The notes: a model not told the origin generated them from the letters alone. Shown: positions 36,353-46,186, counted from the first letter of the stretch. The stretch: DNA of 64,000 bases from Mesorhizobium sp. YC-39 (GCF_025753795.1 NZ_JAOWPS010000002.1:186001-250000); one strand, 5' to 3'. Numbers and translations: made by a program.

Positions 36353-36671
36353 CAACGTCTGCTCGGCGGCATGGCGATGGCGAATTTGCGCCGTCGCCTC
36401 TGTCGCATTCCGTGCATTGTGCGGCTGTTTTGAGACGGCAGAACGGCGCGTCCTCTGGCTTCTATACGGCGCGACAACCGGGCGCAAAGACCCCGAACAG
36501 GTCGACCCGGCAGGCAGAAGCACTTTCTTCATAGGAAATATAGTTGCATGAAAGTTGACGCCGCGGCAGCGACAGGGTTAGAACAAGCCCCCACGCGCCT
36601 TCGGGCCGTTTCGAACATGCATCAGTGATCGAACCCGTCCCCTCCACCGTCCAATCCAGAGGAAAGCCGTC
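36353..36671. other. intergenic region between the ATPase cluster and fhs
   Basis: 319 bp without a gene. A strong hairpin (GGCGATGGCG at 36373-36382 with CGCCGTCGCC at 36389-36398, one G-T pair) lies 20 bp after the DUF2333 stop and probably ends the cluster transcript, though no U-tract follows. The remainder must hold the fhs promoter. I looked for a folate-type riboswitch and could not recognise one. Confidence 0.45.
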
Positions 36672-38351
36672 ATGGCCGAAGTGAAGTCCGACATCGAGAT
36701 CGCGCGCGCCGCCAAGAAGAAGCAGATCCAGGAGATCGGCCAGAAGATCGGCATCCCGAGCGAGCATCTTTTGCCTTATGGCCACGACAAGGCGAAGATT
36801 TCCGCCGAATTCATCAAATCGGTGAAGGGCAACAAGGACGGCAAGTTGATCCTCGTCACCGCCATCAACCCTACCCCGGCTGGCGAAGGCAAGACGACGA
36901 CGACAGTGGGCCTCGGCGATGGTCTCAACCGCATCGGCAAGAAAGCCATCGTCTGCATCCGCGAGGCCTCGCTCGGACCGAATTTCGGCGTCAAGGGCGG
37001 TGCTGCCGGCGGCGGCTATGCGCAGGTCGTGCCGATGGAGGACATGAACCTCCACTTCACCGGCGATTTCCACGCCATCACCACCGCGCACAATCTGCTT
37101 TCGGCGCTGATCGACAACCACATCTACTGGGGCAACGAGCTCGGCATCGACACCCGTCGCGTCGTCTGGCGCCGCGTCATGGACATGAACGACCGGGCGC
37201 TGCGCGAGATCATCTGTTCGCTCGGCGGCGTCGCCAACGGTTTTCCGCGCGAGGGCGGCTTCGACATCACCGTCGCTTCCGAAGTCATGGCGATCCTGTG
37301 CCTCGCCACCGACCTGAAGGATCTCGAAAGGCGCCTCGGCGACATTATCGTCGCCTATCGCCGCGACAAGTCGGCCGTCTATGCCCGTGACCTCAAGGCT
37401 GACGGCGCCATGGCCGTGCTCTTGAAGGACGCCATGCAGCCCAACCTCGTGCAGACGCTGGAGAACAACCCCGCCTTCGTCCATGGCGGCCCGTTCGCCA
37501 ACATCGCCCATGGCTGCAACTCGGTGGTCGCCACCACGACAGCACTGAAGCTCGCCGACTATGTCGTTACCGAGGCCGGCTTCGGCGCCGATCTCGGCGC
37601 CGAAAAGTTCTTCGACATCAAGTGCCGCAAGGCCGGCCTGAAGCCGGCGGCGGCTGTCATCGTCGCCACCGTGCGCGCCATGAAGATGAATGGCGGTGTC
37701 AAGAAGGAAGACCTCGGCAAGGAAAACATCGAGGCGGTGAAGAAGGGCTGCGCCAATCTCGGCCGTCACATCGAGAACATCCGCCAGTTCGGCGTGCCGG
37801 CGGTGGTCGCCATCAACCATTTCTATTCCGATACCGACGCCGAAATCCAGGCGATGAAGGACTACGTCACCTCGATGGGCGAAGAGGCGATCCTGTGCAA
37901 GCACTGGGCCAAGGGCTCGGCCGGCATCGAGGATCTCGCCAACAAGGTGGTGGCGCTGGCCGAATCCGGCGCGTCGCAGTTTGCGCCGCTCTATCCCGAC
38001 GCCATGCCGCTGTTCGAGAAGATCAACACCATCGTCCAGCGCATTTATCGCGGCTCCGAAGCGATCGCCGACAAGTCGGTGCGCGACCAGCTCCACGCCT
38101 GGGAGAAGGCCGGCTACGGCAATCTGCCGGTCTGCATGGCCAAGACGCAGTATTCGTTCTCGACCGACCCGAATTTGCGCGGCGCGCCGACCGGCCATAC
38201 CGTGCCGGTGCGCGAGGTCAGGCTGTCGGCTGGCGCCGGCTTCGTCGTCATCATCTGCGGCGAGGTTATGACCATGCCCGGTCTACCCAAGGCGCCGTCC
38301 TCGGAAAAGATCTTTCTCAACGAGATCGGCCAGATCGAAGGCCTGTTCTAA
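36672..38351 (+). CDS. fhs: formate-tetrahydrofolate ligase
   Basis: 559-aa cytoplasmic enzyme making 10-formyltetrahydrofolate from formate, ATP and tetrahydrofolate for one-carbon metabolism. The ATP/formyl-phosphate site is visible as [17 protein letters not shown] at residues 67-83, followed by [23 protein letters not shown]. Length matches the family. AGAGGAAAG precedes the ATG. Monocistronic and closed by a strong bidirectional terminator. Confidence 0.97.
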   Translation: MAEVKSDIEIARAAKKKQIQEIGQKIGIPSEHLLPYGHDKAKISAEFIKSVKGNKDGKLILVTAINPTPAGEGKTTTTVGLGDGLNRIGKKAIVCIREASLGPNFGVKGGAAGGGYAQVVPMEDMNLHFTGDFHAITTAHNLLSALIDNHIYWGNELGIDTRRVVWRRVMDMNDRALREIICSLGGVANGFPREGGFDITVASEVMAILCLATDLKDLERRLGDIIVAYRRDKSAVYARDLKADGAMAVLLKDAMQPNLVQTLENNPAFVHGGPFANIAHGCNSVVATTTALKLADYVVTEAGFGADLGAEKFFDIKCRKAGLKPAAAVIVATVRAMKMNGGVKKEDLGKENIEAVKKGCANLGRHIENIRQFGVPAVVAINHFYSDTDAEIQAMKDYVTSMGEEAILCKHWAKGSAGIEDLANKVVALAESGASQFAPLYPDAMPLFEKINTIVQRIYRGSEAIADKSVRDQLHAWEKAGYGNLPVCMAKTQYSFSTDPNLRGAPTGHTVPVREVRLSAGAGFVVIICGEVMTMPGLPKAPSSEKIFLNEIGQIEGLF

Positions 38352-38375
38352 ACCTTCCGGGCCATACAAACTGCC

Positions 38376-38408
38376 AAAAGGGCGCCGCATCATTGCGGCG
38401 CCCCTTTT
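38376..38408. terminator. bidirectional terminator between fhs and the isochorismatase-like gene
   Basis: GGGCGCCGCA/TGCGGCGCCC with a TCAT loop, flanked by AAAA on the left and TTTT on the right, so it can serve both converging genes. Confidence 0.88.
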
Positions 38409-38422
38409 GTTTGCGGATATTC

Positions 38423-39061
38423 CTAAGCCGCGTTGCGCGCCAGCGCTCGCTGGTTGGAGGCGAAGATCGTGTCGCGCTCCGGCAAGATGCCCGTCTTCAG
38501 GCCGTCGATCCATTCGGCGGTCTTGAGGACGGCCGCAAAGCGCGACTGCAGGATGATCGTCACCACACGATGGATCTCTTCGGCCGAGGCGTAACCGGCA
38601 CTGTTGGCGTAGGGCACCGAGCCAGTCGCGTCGGACAGGAACTCAACCGCAAAGCCCATGTGGACGGCGTGGATGACCGTCGACAGGTCACAATTGTGCG
38701 TCATGTAGCCGACGACCGTAATTGTATCGATGGCGTTGGCGCGCAGCCACTCCTCGAGATCGGTGCCGGTGAAAGCGCTCGGCAGGGTCTTCTCGACATG
38801 GTGGTCGCGGCTTCGCCTGGCGATTTCGGGATGCAGCTCGCCGCCATGGCTGCCCTTGGCGAAGATCGGTGAATTTTCGGGTGCCATCTGCTTGACGACC
38901 ACGATCTTGACGCCGGCCTTGGCGGCCGCATCCATCGCGTGCGCCACATTGACGACGCTGTCGCGGAACGGCGGGTGCTGGATGGCGAGATTGCCGCCAT
39001 CATAGTCGTTCTGCACGTCAACGACGATCAGCGCCCGGCGGGTAGTGACTGGTTCAGACAT
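38423..39061 (-). CDS. isochorismatase-like cysteine hydrolase
   Basis: 212-aa hydrolase with the catalytic triad D15 (VVDVQND), K91 (EKTLPSAF) and C124 (GYMTHNCDLST). Members cleave amide or vinyl-ether bonds of small molecules such as nicotinamide, N-carbamoyl amines or isochorismate. The ATG is set by GAAGGA. It is divergent from, and probably controlled by, the GlxA-type regulator next to it. Confidence 0.9.
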   Translation of the reverse strand: MSEPVTTRRALIVVDVQNDYDGGNLAIQHPPFRDSVVNVAHAMDAAAKAGVKIVVVKQMAPENSPIFAKGSHGGELHPEIARRSRDHHVEKTLPSAFTGTDLEEWLRANAIDTITVVGYMTHNCDLSTVIHAVHMGFAVEFLSDATGSVPYANSAGYASAEEIHRVVTIILQSRFAAVLKTAEWIDGLKTGILPERDTIFASNQRALARNAA

Positions 39062-39187
39062 GGCGTTTTCCTTCGGCTTGAATTGACTGACCAAGAATAG
39101 GTCCGCAGCTTACCAGCCAAAAGTGGCCCGATTGACATTATTCGAAAGAATTGGGACAATTCGACCTCAACCACCTTGGTATTCCTC

Positions 39188-40210
39188 ATGGCCGACCCGA
39201 TCGTTGCCGCCATAGCCTTCGATGGCATCAGCCCGTTCCATCTTTCCGTACCGTGCCTGGTGTTCGGTGAGGATCGCACCGCGCTTGGCCTGCCCCGCTT
39301 CGACTTCCGCGTCAGTGCGGTCGAGAACAGCCCCATCCGCACCGATGCCGGACTGACCATAACGGTACCGTATGGGCTGTCCGCGCTTGATGACGCCGAC
39401 ATCATCATCGTTCCAAGTTGGGATCTCGAAGTACCACCGCCACCAGCGTTGACCGAGACGCTGCGGCGCGCGCATCGGCGCGGCGCGTCGATCGTCGGCC
39501 TGTGCCTCGGAACCTTCGCCATTGCTGCAACCGGACTGCTCTCGGGAAAGCGGGCGACGACCCACTGGGCCTATACCGACCAGTTGCAGGCACTCTATCC
39601 CGACATCGTCGTCGACGCCGACGTGCTTTACATCGACGACGGCGATATCGTGACATCGGCCGGCGTCGCCGCCGGGCTCGACTGCTGCCTCCACATCGTG
39701 CGCGCGCGTTATGGCGCGGAAGCGGCGTTGCGGCTTGCCCGGCGCATCGTGCTGTCACCGCATCGGCAAGGCGGACAGGCGCAGTTCATCGAACGCCCCG
39801 TGGCGACGGCTCCGACCCTCGATCGTTTTGCAAAAGCTCTGGATACAGTGCTGAAAACGCTGGGCGACCCGCACAGCCTGGACAGTGTTGCCGAAGCCGC
39901 CGGCCTCACCCGCCGAACCTTCACGCGCCGCTTTCAGAAATCGGTTGGCACCAGTTTCGGCGACTGGTTGATCGAACAGCGGGTCCAACTGGCGCAACAG
40001 CTGCTCGAGTCGACGGCGCAGCCGATGGATGCAATTGCCTTCGAGGCGGGTTTCGGCAGCGCCACTTCGTTACGCCAGCATTTCGCGGCGCGGCTCAGGA
40101 TCTCGCCGGTGCAATACCGGCGTGAATTCTCGAAAAGCGCCCCGGTGAACAACGACCGTCCGATCCAAACCGTGCGGCTTCAGAACGCGGGCGCGCTCAC
40201 CGCCGTGTGA
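39188..40210 (+). CDS. GlxA-type AraC family transcriptional regulator
   Basis: 340 aa: N-terminal DJ-1/PfpI-like domain (GLCLGTFAIAATGLLSGKRATTHW, with the nucleophile-elbow cysteine) and a C-terminal pair of AraC helix-turn-helices (VAEAAGLTRRTFTRRFQKSVG... AIAFEAGFGSATSLRQHF). Such regulators sense small molecules and often control the divergent gene, here a cysteine hydrolase. The start is the ATG of MADPIV; a TTG four codons earlier is the alternative. Its 3' end overlaps the converging acetyltransferase gene by 14 bp. Confidence 0.9.
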   Translation: MADPIVAAIAFDGISPFHLSVPCLVFGEDRTALGLPRFDFRVSAVENSPIRTDAGLTITVPYGLSALDDADIIIVPSWDLEVPPPPALTETLRRAHRRGASIVGLCLGTFAIAATGLLSGKRATTHWAYTDQLQALYPDIVVDADVLYIDDGDIVTSAGVAAGLDCCLHIVRARYGAEAALRLARRIVLSPHRQGGQAQFIERPVATAPTLDRFAKALDTVLKTLGDPHSLDSVAEAAGLTRRTFTRRFQKSVGTSFGDWLIEQRVQLAQQLLESTAQPMDAIAFEAGFGSATSLRQHFAARLRISPVQYRREFSKSAPVNNDRPIQTVRLQNAGALTAV

Positions 40211-40754
40211 TCACCCGCGCCGGATTGCCGACCACGGTCGTGTTCGCGGCCACGTCGCGCGTCACCACGCTGCCGGCGCCAACGATTGCCCCCTCGCCGA
40301 TGCTGACGCCGCCGAGGATGATGGCGCTGCCGCCGATCCAGGCATTGTCGCCGATCTCGACCGGCCTGGCGATTTCCAGGCCTGCCTGCCGTCCTACTGC
40401 CTCCTTGTGATGCTCGGCGCAATAGATCTGCACGTTGGGGCCGAGCAGCGTCCGCTTGCCGATGCGGACCGTTGCGGTATCGAGGATGGTGCAGCCGGCG
40501 TTGAGGAAAACGCCATCGCCGAGAAAGATGTTGAAGCCATAGGCACAATGGAACGGCGCCTCGATGCGGGCGCCCTCGCCCGCTGTACCGAGCAGCGATT
40601 TCAGGGCGGGGCCGATATTGCCGCGGCGACCAGGTGGCAGACTGTTGTGTTCGAAAACCGCATCGCGCGCGAGGACGCGCAACGCCTCCAATTCGTCATC
40701 GAGGCATGTATACCACTCGCCCGCCGCCATTTTTGTGCGTTCACTTCCAGCCAT
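40197..40754 (-). CDS. hexapeptide-repeat sugar O-acetyltransferase
   Basis: 185-aa left-handed beta-helix acetyltransferase of the maltose/galactoside O-acetyltransferase group, using acetyl-CoA. The Mac-type N-terminus (KMAAGEWYTCLDDELEALR) leads into hexapeptide repeats (NAGCTILDTATVRIG, GDNAWIGGSAIILGG, GAIVGAGSVVTRDV) ending GNPARVI. AGGAGG precedes the chosen ATG. It is distantly NodL-like, but nothing nearby links it to Nod factor. Confidence 0.92.
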   Translation of the reverse strand: MAGSERTKMAAGEWYTCLDDELEALRVLARDAVFEHNSLPPGRRGNIGPALKSLLGTAGEGARIEAPFHCAYGFNIFLGDGVFLNAGCTILDTATVRIGKRTLLGPNVQIYCAEHHKEAVGRQAGLEIARPVEIGDNAWIGGSAIILGGVSIGEGAIVGAGSVVTRDVAANTTVVGNPARVITRR

Positions 40755-40896
40755 GGCGGCGCCTCCTGTCTCAAGATCGTTCCAAAGCACAGTCGATCCA
40801 AACTGGAAAGCACCAGTGTCGCCACTGGTCAAATGCCAAGCCTATGCTAGCCTGCTCTTGCCGGACTGTCCTGACCGGTGATCGAGGGGATCAATC

Positions 40897-41358
40897 ATGC
40901 TGTATATTCTCGCACTGCTGATCGGCGTCATTGCCGGCCTTCGCGCCATGACCGCGCCGGCCGCGGTTGCCTGGGGCGCGTATCTCGGCTGGCTGCCGGT
41001 TGCCGGCACCTGGGCCAGTTTCATGAGCCACTGGGCCGCCGTCGGCATCTTCACCATCCTGGCCATCGTCGAGCTGGTCACCGACCAGCTTCCGTCGACG
41101 CCGAGCAGAAAGGTGCCGCAGCAGTTTGGCGCCCGCGTCATCATGGGCGCCTTCACCGGCGCGGTGATCGGCGCGACCGGCGGCGCCACAATCGGCGGCC
41201 TGATCGCCGGTGCCATCGGTGCGGTCATCGGCACGCTGGGCGGCGCCGGAGCGCGCGGTCGGCTTGCAGCCGCTTTCGGCAAGGACCCGCCCGCCGCCTT
41301 CATCGAGGATGCCGTGGCGATCATCGGCGGCCTGCTGATCGTGGCGGCCGTCGTATGA
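40897..41358 (+). CDS. DUF4126 family membrane protein
   Basis: 153 aa, very hydrophobic, with four or so membrane segments and a glycine-rich centre (GAVIGATGGATIGGLIAGAIGAVIGTLGGAGAR) that resembles a helix-packing or channel-like stretch. DUF4126 function is unknown. The stop overlaps the ATG of the oxidoreductase that follows, so both are translationally coupled. Confidence 0.85.
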   Translation: MLYILALLIGVIAGLRAMTAPAAVAWGAYLGWLPVAGTWASFMSHWAAVGIFTILAIVELVTDQLPSTPSRKVPQQFGARVIMGAFTGAVIGATGGATIGGLIAGAIGAVIGTLGGAGARGRLAAAFGKDPPAAFIEDAVAIIGGLLIVAAVV

Positions 41359-42731
41359 CGGCAAAAAGCTTCGACGCCATCATCATCGGCGCCGGACAGG
41401 CCGGCACTCCGCTCGCCGGCCGGCTGAACGCAGCCGGCATGAGCGTGGCGCTGATCGAGCGCAAGCTGGTCGGCGGCACCTGCGTCAACACCGGCTGCAT
41501 CCCGACCAAGACCATGGTAGCGAGCGCCTATGCCGCGCATCTCGCCCGCCGCGCCGCCGACTATGGCGTGACGCTCGGCGGTCCCGTCGGCGTCGACTAT
41601 AAAGCGATCAAGGCGCGCAAGGACAAGGTGTCGGGCGCCTCCCGCACCGGGCTGGAAGACTGGATCGCCGGCATGGACAAATGCACGCTCTATCGCGGCC
41701 ATGCGCGCTTCGAATCCGCCAACACCGTGCGCGTCGGCGACGATCTGCTGAGCGCCGAAAAAATCTTCCTCAACACCGGTGGCCGCGCCTCGGTGCCCGA
41801 CCTGCCCGGCGTCCACGATATCGACTACCTGACCAATTCGTCGATGATGGATCTCGATGTGCTGCCGCGCCATCTGGTCGTTGTCGGCGGCAGCTACATC
41901 TCGCTCGAATTCGCGCAGATGTTCCGCCGCTTCGGCTCCGATGTCACCGTCATCGAAAAGAGCCCGCGGCTGACCGGCCGCGAGGATGAGGATGTCTCGG
42001 CCGCCATTCTGTCTATCCTCGAAAACGAAGGTATCACGGTTCACGTCGGCGCCGACGACATCGGCTTTGCCAGGAGGGGCAACGACATTGCCGTGACATT
42101 CACCGCGGGCAAGGCGCCGGCGGTCGGTTCGCATGTGCTTTTGGCGCTGGGGCGGACACCCAACACCGACGATCTCGGCCTCGACAAGGCCGGTGTCGAG
42201 GTCGACAAACGCGGCTTCGTCGTCGTCGACGACCAGTTGCGCACCAGCGTGCCCGGCATCTGGGCGATGGGCGATTGCAACGGCAAGGGTGCCTTCACCC
42301 ACACCTCCTACAATGACTATGAGATCGTCGCCGCCAATCTGCTCGACAATGACCCGCGCAAGGTCAGCGATCGCATCGAAGCCTATGCGCTTTACATCGA
42401 CCCGCCGCTCGGCCGCTGCGGTATGACCGAGACGGCAGTGAAAAAGTCCGGCCGTCGCGCGCTGGTCGGCCAACGGCCGATGACCCGCGTTGGCCGCGCC
42501 GTTGAAAAAGGCGAGACGCAAGGCTTCATGAAGATCCTGGTCGACGCCGATACCAGGGAGATTCTTGGCTGCTCGGTGCTCGGGCCGGGCGGCGACGAGG
42601 CAGTGCACTGCGTGCTCGACCTTATGTATGCCAAGGCGCCGGTCGACACGCTGGCGCGGGCCATGCACATCCACCCCAACGTCTCGGAGTTGCTGCCCAC
42701 CATTGCCCAGGAGCTGAAGCCGCTGGTCTAA
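41355..42731 (+). CDS. FAD-dependent pyridine nucleotide-disulfide oxidoreductase
   Basis: 458-aa flavoenzyme of the lipoamide dehydrogenase/mercuric reductase family. FAD-binding GAGQAG at residues 12-17, redox-active C43-VNTG-C48, NAD(P)-binding VVGGSYISLEFAQ at about 177-189, second FAD motif WAMGDCNG, and the C-terminal HPNVSE. It lacks the terminal cysteine pair of true mercuric reductases and no lipoyl enzyme is nearby, so the disulfide substrate is unknown. Coupled to the DUF4126 gene by a 4-bp overlap. Confidence 0.9.
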   Translation: MTAKSFDAIIIGAGQAGTPLAGRLNAAGMSVALIERKLVGGTCVNTGCIPTKTMVASAYAAHLARRAADYGVTLGGPVGVDYKAIKARKDKVSGASRTGLEDWIAGMDKCTLYRGHARFESANTVRVGDDLLSAEKIFLNTGGRASVPDLPGVHDIDYLTNSSMMDLDVLPRHLVVVGGSYISLEFAQMFRRFGSDVTVIEKSPRLTGREDEDVSAAILSILENEGITVHVGADDIGFARRGNDIAVTFTAGKAPAVGSHVLLALGRTPNTDDLGLDKAGVEVDKRGFVVVDDQLRTSVPGIWAMGDCNGKGAFTHTSYNDYEIVAANLLDNDPRKVSDRIEAYALYIDPPLGRCGMTETAVKKSGRRALVGQRPMTRVGRAVEKGETQGFMKILVDADTREILGCSVLGPGGDEAVHCVLDLMYAKAPVDTLARAMHIHPNVSELLPTIAQELKPLV

Positions 42732-42851
42732 GCCCGACAGGACTCCATCGGGATCGACCAAGCTCCGATTGCGCCATGACGGACGCTTCGGCGCCCGCTC
42801 TGCATCCACCGCATGATGTAATGCAGTCGCGCTCTGCCCTTCGCTTTCTGC

Positions 42852-42870
42852 ATTGCTGCATTGCAGCAAT
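42852..42870. promoter_or_regulatory. operator-like palindrome upstream of the MFS gene
   Basis: ATTGCTGCA-T-TGCAGCAAT, a perfect 9-bp dyad with one central base, 65 bp before the MFS start codon. No regulator gene lies beside it. Confidence 0.6.
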
Positions 42871-42934
42871 CGCGCTTGTGCGCCGGTACATCACCGCACA
42901 ATCTCGACTTGAACCGATTCATTCTGGACGCTCC

Positions 42935-44113
42935 ATGCCCTTGCCCATCCTAGCGCTTGCCATTGCGTCCTTCTGCATCGGCACCACCGAATTCGTCATC
43001 ATGGGCCTGCTGCCCGAGGTCGCCGCCGATCTCGGCGTTTCGATTCCCTCGGCCGGCCTTCTGGTCACCGGTTATGCGCTGGGCGTCGTCTTTGGCGCGC
43101 CGGTGATCGCGGTCGCCACCGCGCATCTGCCACGCAAGCCGGTGCTGGTCGGGCTGGCAACGCTGTTCGTCATCGGCAATCTCTTCTGCGCCATCGCCCC
43201 CAACTACTGGACGCTGATGGCCGCGCGCGTCTTCACCGCCTTCGGCCACGGTGCCTTCTTCGGCATCGGCTCGGTTGTTGCCGCCAGTCTCGTGCCGCGC
43301 AACAAGCGGGCGAGCGCCATCGCGCTGATGTTTGCCGGGCTGACGCTGTCCAACATCCTCGGCGTTCCCGGCGGCACGGCACTTGGCGAAGCCTTCGGCT
43401 GGCGCGCCACTTTCGTGGCCGTGGTCGGCATCGGCCTCATCTCGGTCGCGGCCATCGCCTGGCTGGTGCCATCGGACGTGGCCGAACCGAGTGGCGGCGG
43501 CCTGCTCGGCGAGGTGCGCGTGCTCGGCAAGCTGCAGGTCTGGCTTGGCATGCTGATCTCGGCGCTGGCTTCCGCCAGCCTGTTTGCCGTCTTCACCTAC
43601 ATCAAGCCCTATCTCACCGATGTATCCGGCCTTTCAACCGGAGCGGTCACTTGGGTGCTGCTGTTGTTCGGCGGCGGCATGACCATCGGCAATATCATCG
43701 GCGGCAGGCTGGCCGACTGGAAACTAATGCCGACGGTAATCGGCACGCTCTTGATGCTGGCATTGTTGCTGGCCTGTTTCACAGGATTTGGCGCCATCGC
43801 CACTGTTGCGGTGGCGATGGTTTTCCTGTGGGGCCTGCTCGTCTTCGTGGTCGTGCCGCCGCTGCAGATCCGCGTCGTCGAGGCGGCCTCCGAGGCGCCG
43901 AACCTTGCCGCCACACTGAACCAGGGCGCCTTCAATGTCGGCAACGCCAGCGGCGCCTGGATCGGCGGACTGGCCCTCTCCTTCGGTGTATCCTACGCCA
44001 ATCTTCCGCTAGTCGGAGCGGCACTCGCCCTGCTGGCGGTCGCCGTCGCGGTGATGTCGCAGGCGCTGGATCGGCCTGCGCCAGTCGTCTCTCTTCAGGC
44101 TCCGGCGGAATAG
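42935..44113 (+). CDS. MFS transporter, AraJ/sugar-efflux type
   Basis: 392-aa, 12-helix major facilitator exporter. The start PILALAIASFCIGTTEFVIMGLLPEVAADLGVS is the signature of the AraJ/NepI/YdhP group of sugar, purine or drug efflux permeases. ATG chosen where the first helix begins; the open frame runs 53 codons upstream through a region containing a palindromic operator, so that part is more likely leader. Substrate unknown. Confidence 0.9.
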   Translation: MPLPILALAIASFCIGTTEFVIMGLLPEVAADLGVSIPSAGLLVTGYALGVVFGAPVIAVATAHLPRKPVLVGLATLFVIGNLFCAIAPNYWTLMAARVFTAFGHGAFFGIGSVVAASLVPRNKRASAIALMFAGLTLSNILGVPGGTALGEAFGWRATFVAVVGIGLISVAAIAWLVPSDVAEPSGGGLLGEVRVLGKLQVWLGMLISALASASLFAVFTYIKPYLTDVSGLSTGAVTWVLLLFGGGMTIGNIIGGRLADWKLMPTVIGTLLMLALLLACFTGFGAIATVAVAMVFLWGLLVFVVVPPLQIRVVEAASEAPNLAATLNQGAFNVGNASGAWIGGLALSFGVSYANLPLVGAALALLAVAVAVMSQALDRPAPVVSLQAPAE

Positions 44114-44198
44114 CCTTGCGCCCATAGCGCGGCAGGCTGGACCAATCGACATCGACACCTCCGATGGGCATGTCTTCTCGCTCTTGATGGAGAAAGTC

Positions 44199-45254
44199 AT
44201 GCGGAAAACGATCGAGCGCATCGCCGGCGACAGCGAGGGGGTTTCTTACGAATTCCCTGTGTTTCGTTTTGCTGGAGCCGACAAGGCAGCACCCTCGGCC
44301 TATCTGCAAGCAGCCCTTCATGCCGGCGAACTGCCGGGCGTGGTTGCCATCGATGCGCTGATGCCGATGCTGGCCAAGGCCGAGGCTGAAGGCCGCATCA
44401 AGGGCGACATCACCCTCATACCCCAGGCCAATCCGGTCGGCCGCGCCCAGTATCATTTCGGCGAGCACCAGGGTCGCTTTCACCTAGGCACTCGCAACAA
44501 CTTCAACCGCGACTTTCCATTGCTGGCGGCGCCCGACACCAAATTGCTGCCGGACACGACGCTCGGCACGGCCGACCAGCGGCTGAAGACGCGCCTGCTC
44601 CAGCTCTCGATCGGCCACGACATCGTGCTCGACCTGCATTGCGACGACGAGGGCCTCGCCTATCTCTACGTCCATACCAGCCTGTGGCCTGATATGGCGG
44701 ATTGCGCTGCGGCCATGGGCGTCGATGCGGTGATATTGTGGGACGAGGATAGCGACGGCACTTTCGAAGGCGCCTCGATCATGCCCTACCAGAACGTCCC
44801 CGCCGATGTGGCGCGCTTCGACCGGCGCGTCGCCACCACGGTCGAATATCGCGGCATCCTCGATGTCGATGGTGCTCTGGCCGCCTCCGATGCCGAGGGG
44901 CTCTATCGGCTGCTGGTGGCGCGCGGCGTGATCGCCGATACGGCCCTGCCCTCGCCCGGTCCTTTCACCGGTACTGTCGCGCCGCTCGAAAACATCGACA
45001 TGATGCCGTCACCCCGGGCTGGCGCGATCCTCTACGACGTGAAGCCTGGCGACCGTGTCGCCAAGGGCGCGCGGCTTGCGACCATCATCCATGGGCCGGG
45101 CGAAGCCGATGGCCGCACGGAAGTGTTCGCGCCGCAAGCCGGAATCATCCTGACCCGTCGCTCCCGGCGCATCATCCGCGCCGGCGAGGACCTGCTGAAG
45201 CTGGTCGGCGACGAAAAGAGCGCCGACGCCCGATCGGGAACACTGGAGGATTGA
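44199..45254 (+). CDS. succinylglutamate desuccinylase/aspartoacylase family protein
   Basis: 351-aa zinc-dependent carboxypeptidase-like deacylase. Zinc ligands appear as H-x-x-E in ALHAGELPG and the later histidine in LDLHCDDEG; the substrate arginine region is GTRNNFNRDFP. The C-terminal ~80 residues form a lipoyl-like barrel (AGAILYDVKPGDRVAKGARLATI), usual for the family. GGAGAAA precedes the ATG. Enzymes of this group remove acyl groups from amino acids or ectoine precursors; the substrate is not evident. Confidence 0.88.
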   Translation: MRKTIERIAGDSEGVSYEFPVFRFAGADKAAPSAYLQAALHAGELPGVVAIDALMPMLAKAEAEGRIKGDITLIPQANPVGRAQYHFGEHQGRFHLGTRNNFNRDFPLLAAPDTKLLPDTTLGTADQRLKTRLLQLSIGHDIVLDLHCDDEGLAYLYVHTSLWPDMADCAAAMGVDAVILWDEDSDGTFEGASIMPYQNVPADVARFDRRVATTVEYRGILDVDGALAASDAEGLYRLLVARGVIADTALPSPGPFTGTVAPLENIDMMPSPRAGAILYDVKPGDRVAKGARLATIIHGPGEADGRTEVFAPQAGIILTRRSRRIIRAGEDLLKLVGDEKSADARSGTLED

Positions 45255-45264
45255 GGAAGGCGGC

Positions 45265-46035
45265 CTAGTCAGAAATAGCCTGGCGCGCCTTGGCCTCGAG
45301 CCATTCGGTCATCTGCCGGTAGGGCACGGGGCCGTGGCTGATGCGGGCAACGCCGAGCTCCGCCAGCCGCTGGCGCGGCGGCACATGCGCCAGCGCGATG
45401 ATGTTGACCGGCAACGCAATTGCCTTGCAGAGCGCCTCGATAAGCCCTTCGTCGCCAAGACCCGGCGCAAAGAAGCCGCTCGCTCCGGCCTTTTCATAGG
45501 CATGCGCCCGTTCGATCGCCTGGTCGAGCAGCGCCCTGTCATGCGTATCCGGCTTCGCCTTGAGGAATATGTCGGTTCGGGCGTTGAGGAATGCCGGAAT
45601 ACCCGAGGCCTTGACGGCTGCTGCCGCAGCTTCGATCCGCTTCATCTGAACGGCGATATCGTGCAGGCCACTGCCTCCGACAATCTGGTCCTCGAAGTTG
45701 AAGCCAATGGCACCGGCCTGCAGGGCAAGCGTCACCGTACCGGCGACGGTTTCCGGAGCAACGCCATAGCCACCCTCGAGGTCCATGGTCACCGGCAGGT
45801 CGACAGCCCCGACGATGCGCCTGATGTTGTCGAGCGCCAGCTCCAGCGGGATTTTCTCGCCATCGGCGAATCCGAAGGCGGCCGCCACCGGCCAGCTTCC
45901 CGTGGCGATGGCCTTTGCTCCCGCTTTCTCGACGATCTTGGCTGAGCCCGGATCCCAGGCATTGTAGAGAACAATCGGGTTTCCCTTGACATGAAGGGAA
46001 TGGAAGGTCCGCGCGCGCTCGATCTGCTGGGTCAT
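45265..46035 (-). CDS. isocitrate lyase/PEP mutase family protein
   Basis: 256-aa TIM-barrel enzyme of the PEP mutase/isocitrate lyase superfamily. Recognisable are LYNAWDPGSAKIVEKAGAKAIATGS, the metal-binding VTMDLEGGYG and GFNFEDQ, and the loop LNARTD. It lacks the KKCGH active-site loop of true isocitrate lyase, so a carboxyphosphonoenolpyruvate- or oxaloacetate-type lyase is more likely. I use the second Met (TQQIERARTF) because GGAAAA precedes it; the first lies five codons earlier. Confidence 0.85.
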   Translation of the reverse strand: MTQQIERARTFHSLHVKGNPIVLYNAWDPGSAKIVEKAGAKAIATGSWPVAAAFGFADGEKIPLELALDNIRRIVGAVDLPVTMDLEGGYGVAPETVAGTVTLALQAGAIGFNFEDQIVGGSGLHDIAVQMKRIEAAAAAVKASGIPAFLNARTDIFLKAKPDTHDRALLDQAIERAHAYEKAGASGFFAPGLGDEGLIEALCKAIALPVNIIALAHVPPRQRLAELGVARISHGPVPYRQMTEWLEAKARQAISD

Positions 46036-46150
46036 TGGTGTTTTTTCCATCTTCGTGCTGATGAATGCTCAAGGTAGTCGGGACCACAGGCTCTGGCGAT
46101 GTGCCATGAGTCGCAGAAGCGGCGGCCACGGAACAGGCTTTTCAAACCTG

Positions 46151-46179
46151 TTGCGCATCCTGTCTTTCGCGGCTATGGA
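46151..46179 (+). promoter_or_regulatory. candidate trpL promoter
   Basis: TTGCGC (46151-46156), 17-bp spacer, TATGGA (46174-46179). Initiation seven bases later falls on the A of the trpL ATG at 46187, giving a leaderless leader mRNA, as I recall for S. meliloti trpL. Confidence 0.6.
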
Positions 46180-46186
46180 TTTCGCC

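Noticed and set aside
36353..36671. Possible folate riboswitch before fhs
   Set aside because: I could not identify the conserved elements of a known tetrahydrofolate riboswitch; only one hairpin close to the previous gene.
36462..38198. 578-codon minus-strand frame opposite fhs
   Set aside because: Antisense to an unambiguous formate-tetrahydrofolate ligase.
40197..40754. nodL (Nod-factor acetyltransferase)
   Set aside because: Same fold, but no nod genes or nod box nearby; general sugar acetyltransferase is the safer call.
41355..42731. Mercuric reductase (merA)
   Set aside because: Lacks the C-terminal cysteine pair and the N-terminal metal-binding domain, and no mer genes are adjacent.
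40842..42869. 675-codon minus-strand frame opposite the disulfide reductase
   Set aside because: Antisense shadow of a gene with complete FAD and redox motifs.
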